Shown here piece after piece: positions 10,700 through 22,500 of a stretch of 64,000 nucleotides of DNA (the stretch's first letter is position 1; every line of letters starts with the position of its first letter). Below the pieces are notes generated by a model. The model was not told where the DNA came from. It was given only the letters and a program-made list of their open reading frames with translations, and ran no database searches. The stretch is from Chiridota heheva (Eukaryota; Echinodermata; Holothuroidea; Apodida; Chiridotidae). A program made the translations under genes and the position numbers. The stretch is from contig JAIGNY010001718.1 in NCBI GenBank assembly GCA_020152595.1, forward strand, positions 595,852 to 659,851, in the 5' to 3' direction.

Positions 10700-11050
10700 G
10701 AGTTTTTCCTGCCCCAGTCATCCCTAGGATGTCAATGTTATAGTTGTCCACCTCCCTCAACCTTGGCCAGCTTGCCAGTTTGATACATTGTACATGCATT
10801 CCAGCAGCCAACCCTCAACTTCATTTTTGGCTTCAGGGAATCCACCTTTGGGCTGGCAGCTTCCTTGTGGGTTTGGCTGCCATCCGTGATCAAAGCAGAT
10901 AACTGGCATGCTTCATCCCTGTCACCATGGATTAGTTGTACATTGGTACCTTTGGTATAGGTTTCTGTAACAAAAGATGTTACAAGTGAGATGGGTTGTC
11001 AGCCCCATGCTCAACCCTCCTCCTTTCTCTGGGCTTGGGATTGGCAAGAA

Positions 11051-14000
11051 ACAAGTATCCAGGCAAAATTCATTATTGATTTTAGATTTTAAAAATTATC
11101 AAAAATGTATTTCCACTTCTAAAAAACTTTTAAGAACCAATTACTTTTCTGCACAAATCGATACAAAAGATTAACAATTAATGGGTTTGTATAAGAAAAT
11201 AGTTCTATATGATACGCATGTACAGACATCCCTTTATAAAAATTGTACATTTAAAGACCTGAACATTGAAATAGCAGGAAAATCTTCACAACTTTGCTAT
11301 TTTAATAGTTTTGATGGATATTCAAGCAATTTTGGTTGACTCAACCTGTTTTTCTGTTATGGCTCTGAGGTCACAGCAGGTCTAGTATTGCTGAGTACAT
11401 GCTGACAATCCACCATCTTTGATACACTAACTTGAAAGTTTTAAAATAATTACAAACGTTTGCAAATCAAACTAATAATTTGTGATATAATTTGATAAAT
11501 GTGAAATTTAATACTGCATAATAATTTTTTCGAAGTATGAATCAGAAAGAAATAAAAGCATTAAAAATATAATGGGATTTTATTTAAAGTCCCATTTACA
11601 ATATTTGTTGGGCACTACAATTATAGAAAAAGATGAACAAAATGTGTCAGAAGAAAGATTATTTCGGGCATGTGAGTTGTCAGGTTGTTTGCATTGTAAT
11701 TTAATTCGACAAACTGCGAATATCAAACTCCTGGATTGATGTATACTTGAATGCATCAAAACTTTATATTCATTAAATTCTTTGTGACTGCATAGAAGCT
11801 GATAGAACTAAAGGACTGTGCAGAAAGTGGATCAAATGTGAAATAATGGGGACACTATATCTGGAGTCTAATAGTATTCACAATTTTTGAAGAGTTCTTT
11901 TGACCTTCCATCTTAAGAATAATGAGAGATGAAGTGTTTATCCCAGCAGTTGTATCTGTCTCTCTTCTCTTGGCTCATTGCTCCTGGCTGCTCCGTCTTT
12001 TATCTGATTAAACAAATTTTTGCAAAATTTGCAGGTGAATTGGTTTTGATGAGTCTATCGTGAAAGGACATCAATAGACATCAAGTGGGATTGACATTAA
12101 CAGTCAGTTGTGTGCCTCACTTCATTGACGGACAAAGACAAATGGACGAGGAGACAAGTGGCTAATGAAACAGGTATGGGTCACATGCTGCCTTTTTACA
12201 TTTTTTGGGACAATTCATTGATTTTCCTGTGCAACATTGGTCAGTGGTGAATGAAGCTTTGGGAAGTGGTTTTGCAATATTTCAGAGATATAAATTGCTC
12301 AAAAGGTGGGCTATTTTATCACGCACATATAAAAATATAAAAAAAGGGATCTTTCTGCAATTCATCACTTTGTGTGTATGTCAGAACAGCATCAATTCCT
12401 TACACCTTTTTTTTACTGAAATGAAAATATTCCTTAAATTCTTTATTTTGAACTGAAGTTCCATAGAGCACCTTTCCTAAAACTATTCTTTTTTTGCAAT
12501 TTTCATAATTAATCTAAGGAAAAATGTCATGTAGAATTATGTATTAGAGACTTAATTGTATATGTTTGAAGGTATTAATAGGCCCTGTGCTGCTACAGCA
12601 CATTTGATTTTTAATCAAAATCCACTTTCCTCCCCTTCTTTATACTTGAAGATGTCAGGGTTTCATTAATCAAAGTGCAATGTACTGTATTAAATAGACA
12701 TTGAACCCAAGGTTGCATAGAACATAACTCATAAAGCATTCTTACTCATCAGTATGCACAAACCATGATGGATAATACATTGATTTCTTCTATGCTTAGT
12801 TGTGATTGTGAATTTATGTACATTTTTTCATCACAATATGCAAGTACTGTAAACAGGGCCGTGTAAATAAGGAGAATAGAGGGATACAGCCATATTGTAG
12901 CTCTAATATCGTACCTTATTCAATATTGTTAATATTGTTCATTATCACCCTGAAATTTCCCAAGGACCGGGTGAGAAGAATTTTTATTGAGAATTTAGTG
13001 AATGCTTTAAGTTGGCTTAGGTGCAATTTATGATAACGCTTTTGTTGAGAGTTTGTAGTGGTCTCAATCCTTCTACACAGTTACTTGTACCACACCCCTG
13101 TTTCAAACTATGACAGAGTGCCAGAGCCCTCCTGTTATATATAAAAGTATGACAGCTAGGAAACAGTATTGCAACATACGTATATAGAACTTCAACCATA
13201 TGCTGATATGACTAATAACTACTGTAACTTCTCTTCCAATCAGTGTTTTTTTTTTCTAATTAGTGTCATCTCTCCAGATACTTTTGAATAAATTACAGCA
13301 GCCAGCACAAGCCAAGTATTTGATATCTTTCAAATCAATAATTAAAAACTGACATTGGAAAATATTTGATATTGCCTATCTGATTGAATGAGGCAGGCTT
13401 GGAGGTGGAAGACAAAGATGCATTAAAATGTCACACCTTCATATTTATGTCATGCATACGAATTAACTCAGCCATGAAGAACCACACTTGAGATCAAAAC
13501 CAGATTTACTCACAACGCATTTGTTTGTAAGACTTTGTAAAAAAGTCGAGTAATTAGAGCAAACTAATACTGCTTCTCACACCATGAATAGCAAAAGAAT
13601 CACATCTTTCTTTCATAAATGTGGAGCAACGATCTTTTGAGATGTTGTTTTGAAAGATTTAAACCTCAAATAGCTCTCTTTTCGACGTGGTCATAAATGT
13701 CATTCAAGTCTTGAAGAGTTCTGGAAGGCTTTGATCTCTGCGATAAGATGAGGAGAGATGACAACTTGCTCTGACTGTTTGATGTGGAGCGAAAACTCTT
13801 GGTGCAGATAATGCAAACTATTTGATATAAACACCAAACAGCATGCAACATGTTGTCCTGGATTAGACTCGTAACCAAAAAAGAAGGTCACTGTCAAGAA
13901 AATGTATGAATTAACTTCCATGTTTATTATGTAAATTTATGCAAAACTTAGGATCAGAAAAGTGAGTGATCATATGTTTGTGTTTTTCTATCATATTTTG

Positions 14001-16269
14001 AATATTCACAAAAGCTTTGATGTGATACTGTATGTGTACATATTTAATGAGAAATGTCTTGTGTACATAGGCTCATCATGACGAAGCAAGGTGTTTTATG
14101 TATTGAAAGTTTAATACGAAAGAAGGGTGGAAAACAATAAAGAATTAAGCATTATACTGTAGTAAAGAAGCAGAGGCAAAAGCCACACTGAGCAATCAAA
14201 AGATTTTCATTACATACAGTAGGTCTGGCCACTGCTCAGTGACACCTAGATTTTTTTTCTGAATCTTATTGACAGACCATAAAATTAAAAAGTAGAAAAC
14301 ACCTTTAGATTTTTGTAGATTTTTTTTTTTTTTTTTTTGATATCTTTTTCAGCTAGATGGGGGATAGGAATAGTCAGAATGTATTAATGTTCACATACTC
14401 ATTTTTTGTGTGGGGTGGAAGCTACACTGTAGTAGAGGTATTGTTAGGAGTATTCGAGTAATAACTGGGTCAGAATATATTGATGTTCAAAGACTTGAAC
14501 ACACAGGATTTACTGTACCTAGAGAAGTAGAGTATTCTAGCTGCCTTATCATGAATTATGAATTGCATAGAAAGCCTGATATTAACAATCTTTAAAAAAA
14601 TTGCCTGACCTTAGCCATGAGGGATTCGTCTGAGGTGAACAAACCACCTTTTTTATCAGAGAATGTGCCCTTCAAATGTAAAACATTACTTTTTTTAGAA
14701 TACAGTAGCAAAGTGCCCTGTCAGTGTCATATCAAAAATGAATTTCTTTTTCAAATAACTGGCTTTGAGCTTGAGGCTAATCTTTTGGCAATTTTGATCA
14801 TTTTTTTTTTTTCTTCTTAGATTTCAGTTATTTTAAAACCAATTTAGGTTGTGTTACCTCATTCTATGCATACAGTACACTGTATCATATGCCACATAAG
14901 ATACTATTGTTATTTCCCATGTCCTACAGTACTTTTGTAAGAATGAAAAGAATGTTACAATGTTGATGAGATTTTAAAAGCATGAATTCTGCAGGGAATG
15001 TTGTATTTGAAATTCCAAACTTCTTTCAACATCCTGCAGATAAACACAACTCACAAATTCCCATTAAAAAATGCAAGAAATACAAATTATATATTAATTC
15101 CCTTGATGAATGTACACTTACAATTGTGAAATAGCTATTTTAGTTATTTCATCATTTAAACTTGAGAACCTCTGAAAGAGGTAGAGCTTTCGTCATAATG
15201 AATATTTTTTAAGATAGTTTTTCATTCCCAAGTGAGATAGTGTATGTGCAAGATTGAAGATTCTGTAAGTTTTTAAATTGTGGTCATCAATATGCTGGCT
15301 TTTCAGGTTATAGGCAAACAGATCTAGGAAATGAATATGTGTAGATTTAATCTCATAAAAAATGCTTTGGATTCATAGAGTTATGGGAATAAAACTTATT
15401 GAAAAGTATTCTGATTCAGATAGGAACGAATAGTTGGGAGTTGAAAAACCATCAAAGATCAGTAACTTATTCCTTGCAATCACGAATTTGTTTTGTTGTA
15501 TTCACAAACATGGTAATTTGAGAAACCATAGGAACGAAACTGGGCTTAACTGAGAGAAATTGACCCCATTGCTTAAAGCATGCCTTAATCAGTGAAACTG
15601 GACCATTCTAAGGATCACAAGTCATTTTAAATTCAATTATTCAAAGTCCAGGAACATAATCTGTTAAAACAAACCTCATTACAGCTGATAATCTTCAACT
15701 TCAAGACCTTAAGGAATTATACCTGTTGCAAGACAAATAACTCATCCAGCTTGCCCAAACCTACCAAAATTAAAGCTGGGCAGGCATCTTTTTTACAGAG
15801 TCTGCCTGTTAAACAACTAAATTTTAGCAGAATTTGTTTAATTCTGTATATGAAATATTTTTAGGACTACACTACTTTCCTCCTGAAAACCTTGAATGCC
15901 AAAATGTTTTTATTTTACCTTCCTGGGACTCGGTGATGGCACATTATTATTCTTGAGTCTCTGGAGTATTCTAACCCACTATTTTTACATGTAATGACGG
16001 TACTGATATGAATGTTCAAATCAACAATCCAGCATCCAAAGAGACCTCGTTTTAAAATTCCCCTGAGTTAGCACAAAAAAAAACTCACTTTTCCGCTGAG
16101 AACCCCTTCACAGTAACTCCCTTAGATACACTAGGACTATAGTAATAATACATGAAACAAAAAAGAAAAGGATAAGTGTAAAAAACTTTTGTTTCTGTTA
16201 CAAAGAGCTTACCTTTACACCCTACTGCATCTGTGTACAATCACAGCATCAATTATTACCTCTGCAATA
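11051..16269. other. Long intergenic stretch, no coding gene recognised
   Basis: AT-rich sequence with T runs (for example about 14321-14338). No transposon protein or host exon with coding similarity was recognised. The only candidate transcribed piece is a possible non-coding exon at 12035-12173. Confidence 0.4.
12035..12173 (+). other. Possible non-coding exon (weak)
   Basis: A segment of higher complexity is bounded by TTTGCAAAATTTGCAG (acceptor-like, AG at 12033-12034) and CAG/GTATGGG (good donor match, GT at 12174-12175). It has no long reading frame. The sulfotransferase gene at 56 kb needs an upstream 5' exon, so a 5' UTR exon is one possibility, but the two are 44 kb apart and chance splice-site matches are common. 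Confidence 0.12.
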
Positions 16270-16451
16270 CAGACCTCCGTGGTGTAGTGGTTAGTGCTTT
16301 GTCCTCTCACTCGCACGTCCCGGGTTCGAATCCCGGTGGGTCTGCAACCAGTGAGTTCACAACTGGTTATCAAAGGCTGTGGCCATCTTGATATAATGTC
16401 CAGCATTGGGTGCTTTTGGGACGTTAAGCCTGGCTATGCTATGCTATGCTA
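16270..16451 (+). mobile_element. tRNA-Glu-derived SINE with (ATGCT)n tail
   Basis: The head contains a canonical A box (TGGTGTAGTGG), a Glu-like anticodon loop (CTCTCAC) and a perfect B box (GGTTCGAATCC) with its flanking T stem. The distance from the 5' end and the unpaired anticodon stem show that this is not a functional tRNA. The body has an AACCAGT...ACTGGTT hairpin (7-bp stem), then ATAATGTCCAGCATTGGG and TTTTGGGACGTTAAGCC, ending in a pentamer tail CTATGCTATGCTATGCT. A second copy lies inverted at 60.30-60.47 kb. Pol III internal promoters make this copy potentially transcribable. Confidence 0.88.
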
Positions 16452-16734
16452 CATGGTTGATTTAAACCTGCTGTAGAGATGTACAATGAACCCCCAAGTT
16501 TCTCTTGAAGTGCATTTTCTGATAAGATCAGATGGTTGCATGTTGCATTGTTTTGCAAAATATTATACAGAAGAGGCTGAAGGCATCAACCTTTTAGCAG
16601 GGAGCCTGTTTTTAATCAGATGGAGTGAGAAGTGATAACATCATAGCTTCCAGATAGATATTAGATTCCTGCTGCAACAGGACTGCCATTTAATGCAGTG
16701 GTGCAAAGGCATCTTCACAGACCCCTCAAGACAC

Positions 16735-16910
16735 ATTCAAGATTCAGCGTTGTTACGATGTCGAATCTTCAGGTCAAAAATTTGAGGTTTGGGTGAATCT
16801 TGACCTAAAATATATTTGGGTGGTGTGAATCTTGAACTTTTTTTTTTGTAAGTCGGGTGAATCTTTGCCTAAAAACTATTGCAGATGGGTGAATCCTTGT
16901 CGAAATTCTT
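16735..16910 (+). repeat. Diverged GGTGAATCTT-containing repeat
   Basis: GGGTGAATCTTGACCTAAAA, GTGTGAATCTTGAAC, GGGTGAATCTTTGCCTAAAA and GGGTGAATCC occur in succession. Inverted counterparts (TTTTTAGGCAAAGATTCACC and TTTTAGGTGAAGATTCACC) lie near 18064-18170 inside the inverted-repeat element there. Family unknown. Confidence 0.5.
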
Positions 16911-17098
16911 CAATCTAAACGACGGAACTGTGTCAAATTCAAATCATTAATGTTAAATCAGCATCGAAGTGAAAAATAATTATTGCTTAAGTTATACTAT
17001 TTCCAACAGATTTCATTCTATCATACAAGAAGATAACAGGGAATAACAGAACAGTACAGACTGATTAAACAGTAAAAGAATAACCAGAAATCTTTTTT

Positions 17099-17523
17099 AG
17101 CTCGACTACTTTGAATAGTCGAGCTATTCTATCACCCCCGGCATCGGCGTCCGGTTAAAGTTTTGGTTAAAGTGTTCATAACTTAAGTTATGAATGGTGT
17201 ACATTCATGTAACTTGGAATAGAGGTAGAGGACATGGGTACTGATCAAATGAGCATGATTGGAGGGTTGTGTGTGCATACTAATTAGCTTATTTGCATAA
17301 CAATGAAAATATTGGTCGGGTTAAAGTTTTGGTTAAAGTTTTTGGTTATAAAGTTTTCATAACTTTAGTTATGAATGGTGCACATTCATGTAACTTGGCG
17401 TAGGGGTACTGTTTAAGTAAGAATAATTAGGGGTTGTGTGGCATAGGGATACTTCTCAAGTGAGCATGATTAGAGGTTGTGTGTGAATACTAATAAGCTT
17501 ATTTGCATAACAATGAAAATATT
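17099..17523 (+). repeat. Palindrome-headed dispersed repeat with two tandem units
   Basis: It begins with a perfect 10-bp stem, AGCTCGACTA (17099-17108) and TAGTCGAGCT (17116-17125), with a 7-base loop. Two diverged units follow at about 17151-17314 and 17315-17523. Each has GGTTAAAGTTTTGGTTAAAG, then GTTATGAATGGTG, ACATTCATGTAACTTGG and CTTATTTGCATAACAATGAA. The AGCTCGACTATTC-type palindrome is, to my knowledge, a common dispersed sequence in marine invertebrate genomes; that recollection is not tested here. Confidence 0.65.
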
Positions 17524-17980
17524 TGTATCTATGATATCTCTTAATATAAATTCGGTGTGGGGATTTCGTTTACATAAATGATCATATATGTGAAGACTTG
17601 AGCATTGTCTACACTCAATGGTGAGGTGTAGTGTACATATTAATAATGTTATTTGTATACAATTTTCCCTCAACTTTTTCAGTTGGTAAATTATAATTCC
17701 CCTAAATAGATTCTTTTCAAGTACTTTCTTGGCATATCCTATAGTTTTAATCCCCAAAGTCACGGAAAAATATAAAAGAATACATAAAGACTGAGGATAT
17801 CAGGATGTGATGTCACAACTATATAGTAGTCAGATTTCAATCGTTTCTAAACAAATGAGACAAAACTTTTGACTTAAATATCTCCTTAATGGATTCATAT
17901 TTTGGAATGCTTCTTTCACCATTTTTTTGTTTCTTTCTTAGTCCTCTTTCATATAAGGTGAATTAACTTGACCACTGAAC

Positions 17981-18599
17981 TAATCCTTTAGGATGAATAG
18001 AGAGGGTAGTTAGGTAAGTAAATGACTGAAGATATTGCATTATTTACCTTTTTTAGAATTTTTTAGGCAAAGATTCACCTCTGCCAAAAAAAAAATTGGG
18101 TTAATAATTCACCATGACGTTCACTTCCGGCAATTCTTTTAGGTGAAGATTCACCATAAACAAACAAGAACTGTCGGAAGGACGGTATGCTTGACTATTC
18201 AAAGCTAGCATAGACAACGGGCTTGTTGATGGACATATATGCCGGTAATGGGGCTAGTAGGGAAAATTATTTCAAATTACATGAGCTTTTGAAGGATGCA
18301 CTTACTTTCCCCTTTCTTTAGATTTTCACATTTTACTGCAAGCTCCAAATTATCTTTGAGTTGTATCAGATATATTGGGTGAGGTTACTACCTCAGAAAA
18401 CATGAAAGAAATCTTTATAAATGAAACACCCTTTTTCATTATATCCATTGAGTCACAAAGAAAGGAAAGACCCATGACTTGCCGATCGCAATGAAATATT
18501 AAAATATTAAGAACGTATCCTTGCAGCATAATGCAATAATTGTTATTTCTTCAGTCATTTACTTACCTAACTACCCTCTCTATTCATCTTAAAGGATTG
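17981..18599. mobile_element. MITE-like element with ~60-bp terminal inverted repeats
   Basis: The left arm 17981-18044 and right arm 18529-18599 are near-perfect inverted copies. Both include AATCCTTTARGATGAATAGA, GAGGGTAGTTAGGTAAGTAA, ATGACTGAAGA and TGCAATA; the right arm has an ~8-bp insertion. The interior (~485 bp) has no coding sequence. I could not define a target duplication, so the superfamily is unknown. Confidence 0.8.
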
Positions 18600-20151
18600 G
18601 TTTCTGTACTGTATGTAGTACATACTGGTCCAATATCAGCGGCAGCTCAGTGAATTTGTTTCTGGAATAGTTTGGAAAGTAAAGTATTCTATGCATAAGG
18701 AGAGTTCCGAAGCTCCGCCCACTTAAAGAAGTAAGATAGCGATAGAGATAGTAAGTCTCAAAACTTTCCATTTCCATCAAGCAAAGACATAACTTAAAAG
18801 GATATAGCGTTACCAACCATATTGACATTAACGCAGCTACGTGAGCCAATCAGAATCATCTGTGTAGCTGGGTCACGTGGTAACATGCTGAAGACAACAA
18901 GATATTGCACAATTTCCCCAGGTACATCTGTTGCCTTCATACTTTGCCAGTTCACTAAATGTAAACTGTATATGGCTACACAAAATAGGTGGTTTTTAGG
19001 CAATTAAAGTTGATGGCTATTGGCCAAATATTGATGTATGTTTTGGATTTTAATGGAAATATTACTTGTTTGTGTGTGTGGAGGCATTTTTTAGTGGAGA
19101 AAAAACACAAGACAGTATTGTAAGTATGTTATGCGAAATAAAACAATTTATCAAAGCAAGATTTTCACTCCCCATGGCTTTATTAAGTGTGGCTAGTAAC
19201 ACGGTATATTATGATATTTTTACTCAGCACAATTCTTTTTTAAACTCACCATGGCAAGTGATTTTTCCAAGCCTTCCTCCCCCCCTCCCTTTCCAAAAAA
19301 AAAAAGTATGGAAATATCTTTCATTTGAGGAAATTTAACAACAGAAATGAAGATGCAACCTTAGTAAGAGATGTCTTTTTAATTATCTCATGAATGATGA
19401 AATATTTTTATTTATAAACGTTATTGCTGGAGGGGCCTGAAGTGTACTTCCTTGGATTCCATTGGAAAGTCCCAGGAGTTCTATGGATATTTCCCTCTCA
19501 AGGAAAGTAAACTGTTATCATAGCTTGAACTTGAAAATGAAAAATTGAGATCTGAACAGCCCGAAAAATTTTCGTAATCAGACGCTATTTATACGTGATT
19601 AATATGTGTGTGATGCATTGTTTATGATCAGCAGTCCCTCAAATGATATACTGTAGCAAACTGTTATGACATCACAAATCCCTTTCAACTTTTTTTTCTT
19701 CAGAGCAAGCATTAAATGATCAATTTCTAAGTCCTTTTCCATCATAAAAATGGACTTAGAACCAGGATTTCTTGACGGATTATTGATTATCGGGATATGA
19801 AAAACCTATATCAGGTTTAATCTCAATTTTTTTAAGAAGGCATGGCAGGACCACTTTAAATAAAATTGAAAGAGAAATAAGTAGTGTGTTCTTTTTTAAT
19901 TTTTGAAAAAAAAGAGGTCCTTCTTGATTGATTATTATGTCAATGACCTCCCTCAAAGCATTTGAATTCATAGATTGCAAGTTATAGAATTTTAAAATTG
20001 ATTTGATGAAATACAATCTTTGGTCACATCCTTATTCCTTAAAGATATTGATTTGTCTCTGTGTCTGATAAACAGAAAATTTAATTGGTGACCTCGCTAT
20101 CATATTTCTTAATGATTTTGCAGACTGCTATGCTCTTTGTATTGAACAGAA
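18600..20151. other. No gene recognised
   Basis: AT-rich sequence without recognised coding, repeat or RNA features. Confidence 0.45.
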
Positions 20152-20184
20152 GCACAAAAGTTTTTCCTTCACAAACTTTTGTGC
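20152..20184. repeat. Perfect 12-bp hairpin
   Basis: GCACAAAAGTTT (20152-20163) pairs perfectly with AAACTTTTGTGC (20173-20184) across a 9-base loop. It lies just before the start of a GGCGGGGCTT-family repeat copy at about 20195. It might be a transcript terminator-like fold or an element terminus; neither can be decided here. Confidence 0.7.
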
Positions 20185-20194
20185 ATTATACTTT

Positions 20195-20400
20195 TTGGTT
20201 CTAATGCGATAGCATCAGGAATCTATGCAGTCGTGATGGCGTATGTTTGTATGTATGTATGTGTGTATGTATGGGTGAACATGTTTAGACCCACCAAACG
20301 ATGACATTCGTATGTTTACACAAAGCGATGACACATACACAACCGATGACGACCTCCGATTTTTTTAAAGTTATAAAATGGCTTGTATTCAAAACTATTA
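20195..20400 (+). repeat. 5' fragment of the GGCGGGGCTT dispersed repeat family
   Basis: It starts TTTTGGTTCTAATGCGATAG, then CATCAGGAATCTATGCAG and GTGATGGCGTATGTTTGTATG. The same head occurs at 22.64 and 29.81 kb and, diverged, at 48.53 kb. Only the head is kept here; the internal units are missing. Confidence 0.65.
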
Positions 20401-21119
20401 TGATGTCAACACTACTCTAGTTCATTTTTTTCGCATTTCGGTACATGTCACCTGTTAGATAGGATAAGTTGAAAAAATGTGTGTTATTAGTTGTAACCTA
20501 TTTTGCTAATACTGCCATCCCATGTGTGTGTTGTAAATTTGTTAGGTAACCACTTGTGTGAATGATTGGTCACCAGATGTATAGGATTATGCCCATGTCA
20601 TCAGTTGTAGGATCATGTCCAGGAATTGCAGGATGCAGGAATTGTTAGTTGAATTTTCTGTCAAATTACGTTGCATGATCTTGGACAACAGCGAAATGTA
20701 GCCACACACTTCACTTGTATGAAGTGGTCGGTGAGTGACACATGGAGAAAAATTGTTGATCCCACAATATTCATATTTTTCCCGCGATAAGTTTTTGCCA
20801 GCTTAAGGCAGCGGGCACCGGAGATTAAACGCTGAATATAGAAAAAATATATTTTAGATTGATTAATATTTTGCAACTTTTTGTTTTAAACAATTAATTG
20901 TCCATCTTTTAATATATATGAAATCTGTAAATCTAAAATAATATAATATAATATAATATCTGTCATCACCAACAACACGGCTTGCGGCCTTACAATCTTC
21001 TCCAGTTTACTAGTTTAATCTTTTGTAAGCAGCCCAAATATACAGATAATACTGAAAGTCAACACACGTTGTGTTACTGACTGGTAGTAGAGCCTAACTA
21101 TAATATTGTCGACTTTGAA

Positions 21120-22500
21120 GTATTTCAGTTTTCAGTAAAACAAAATACACATTTTTGGTACACCTTGTTGCTCGGTGCATCAGCCTGGTCATTAAAGGTA
21201 AGTTTACGGTCAATGATAGTGCCTAGATATTTGTAATGGTCCACCTGTTCAACAACCTCATTATTAACCCTGATTGGTTCACAATCACAATCACATGACC
21301 ATTTCCTAAAATCAAACACCATCTCCTTGGTTTTTTTACAATTTAATTTCAGATAGTTTTGATTGCACTAAGTAACAAAATCACCAATTTCATCCTCATA
21401 CGGAGCAGTATTCTTATCATGAAGGTAATCGGTTATCACGGTATCGTCAGCACATTTGATAATTGAGCAAACATGTTTACTTCTGCAATCATTAGTGTAC
21501 AAGCAAAAGAGGATAGGAGACAGACAACAACCCTGGGGCGCACCTGTACTAATGGACCAAACATCAGAGCATAAGCCATTCATCTGAACAAACTGTGTTC
21601 TGTCTCTTAAATAATTTAAGATCCATAATAATAACCTACAATTGACACCCATACCTTACAGTTTGTTTATCAGCAAGTGCGGCTGAATGGAATTAAAAGC
21701 ACTTAATGAGTTGACAAATGTAGCCCGAACAAAAGTGTTTCTAAGTGTTCAAGAATCTTATGCAAAAACAGACTGCATCATCAACACTTCTTTTGTCTCT
21801 GTAGGCAAATTGCATGGGAACTAAAATAACACCATTCTCATTTAGCAAAAACCTGAGAATAAGTTTATCAAGACATTTCATTATGATCGAAGTAAGTGTC
21901 ACTGGACGATAGTTATTTAGGGTGGTAACTGTATTTGATTTTGGCACTGGAGAGATTGCGGATGTTTTCCAAATAACAGGCAATTGTATCCTGAAATATT
22001 TCAGTGAAAATTGGCACAATCTGAGCAGAACATAACTTAATTACTTTATTACTTATACAATCTGTCCTAATGGCTTTATGTACATTAATCCTGGAAAAAA
22101 GCATTTGAACGTCATCTTCTGATAGAATAACCCTGTTAATATCATTGCACATATCATTTATCATTGCACTGAGAGAAAGCTGTTCATCATTAAAATCAAT
22201 CATGTCAAATCTAGAGTAAAACTTATTGAGTTCATTAACAAAGTCCTTGGTAGCATTTCTATTTTTTGACTTTTTTAGTTTGTGACCAGTGATGTTAGAC
22301 ATAACTTTCCACGCTGCTCTACTATCGTTGCACTGAAATTTACTTTCATGTTTCTTTCCCGCAATTATATTTACAATGTTTAGTTTCCCCCTTAATTGCC
22401 CTTTGTTTGGCTTTTGTTGTTGCGTAATCTTTGTTATGGTAGGCCTCATGCTTCTGTTTAATCAACATTTTCAATTCAATTAATATCCATGGTTTGCTGT
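21120..22500 (-). pseudogene. Rex1-like LINE reverse transcriptase, degraded
   Basis: On the - strand, from 22500 down: KPWILIELK-like linker, NNYRPVTLTSIIMKCLDKLI (about 21925-21865), PMQFAYRDKRSVDDAVC (about 21820-21770), a motif A region reading F-V-N-S-L-S-A-F-N-S-I-Q-P-H near 21700, STGAPQGCCLSPILFCLYTND (about 21555-21490), CADDTVI (21455-21435), and YKYLGTIIDRKLTFNDQAD (21235-21175). This order and wording match the fish Rex1/Babar-type non-LTR RT. The motif A aspartate is replaced (V-N instead of V-D) and Y-A-D-D reads C-A-D-D. Frameshifts separate the pieces. An upstream endonuclease is not visible, so the copy is 5'-truncated as well as dead. Confidence 0.85.

Larger units (their letters stand above)
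8363..10950 (-). pseudogene. RTE-like AP endonuclease domain, interrupted
   Basis: On the - strand, in order: an N-terminal piece with DNYNIDILGMT (10745-10700), a T-I-L-L-Y-T segment amplified as a 33-bp repeat, then LTILTCYAPIEDAEDEAKD and IFYDQLQKIIQETPSHG (10480-10365). Next is the D-x-N-A-R-V-G segment, amplified into an 18-copy array, then RIMGRNGCGSINQNGQRLCE (about 9210-9140). After this come GQIDHIIINNRWKSTLQDV (about 9050-8985), the TTAA element, and ARRGADVGSDH (8395-8365), which carries the catalytic S-D-H. The 8.4-kb and 7.6-kb insertions split the domain near its C-terminal end. Stops are present between pieces, so this is a fossil. Confidence 0.85.
6018..11050 (-). mobile_element. 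RTE-like non-LTR retrotransposon, dead and heavily rearranged
   Basis: Read on the - strand, this element runs from a 5' leader near 11050, through an AP-type endonuclease (about 10811 to 8363) and a linker (7607-7190), to a reverse transcriptase that fades out near 6018. The domain order and motifs match the RTE-type EN-RT proteins often misannotated as craniofacial development protein 2-like. The copy is inactive: it has stops and frameshifts, and the RT catalytic box reads F-A-D-N instead of F-A-D-D. Three tandem arrays and two DNA transposon insertions add most of the excess length. No C-terminal RT region or 3' tail is visible, so the 3' end seems truncated. Boundaries are approximate. 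Confidence 0.85.

Noticed and set aside
16270-16345. Functional tRNA-Glu gene
   Set aside because: A and B boxes are good, but the anticodon stem does not pair and the acceptor spacing is wrong; a SINE body and an (ATGCT)n tail follow, and a second SINE copy exists.
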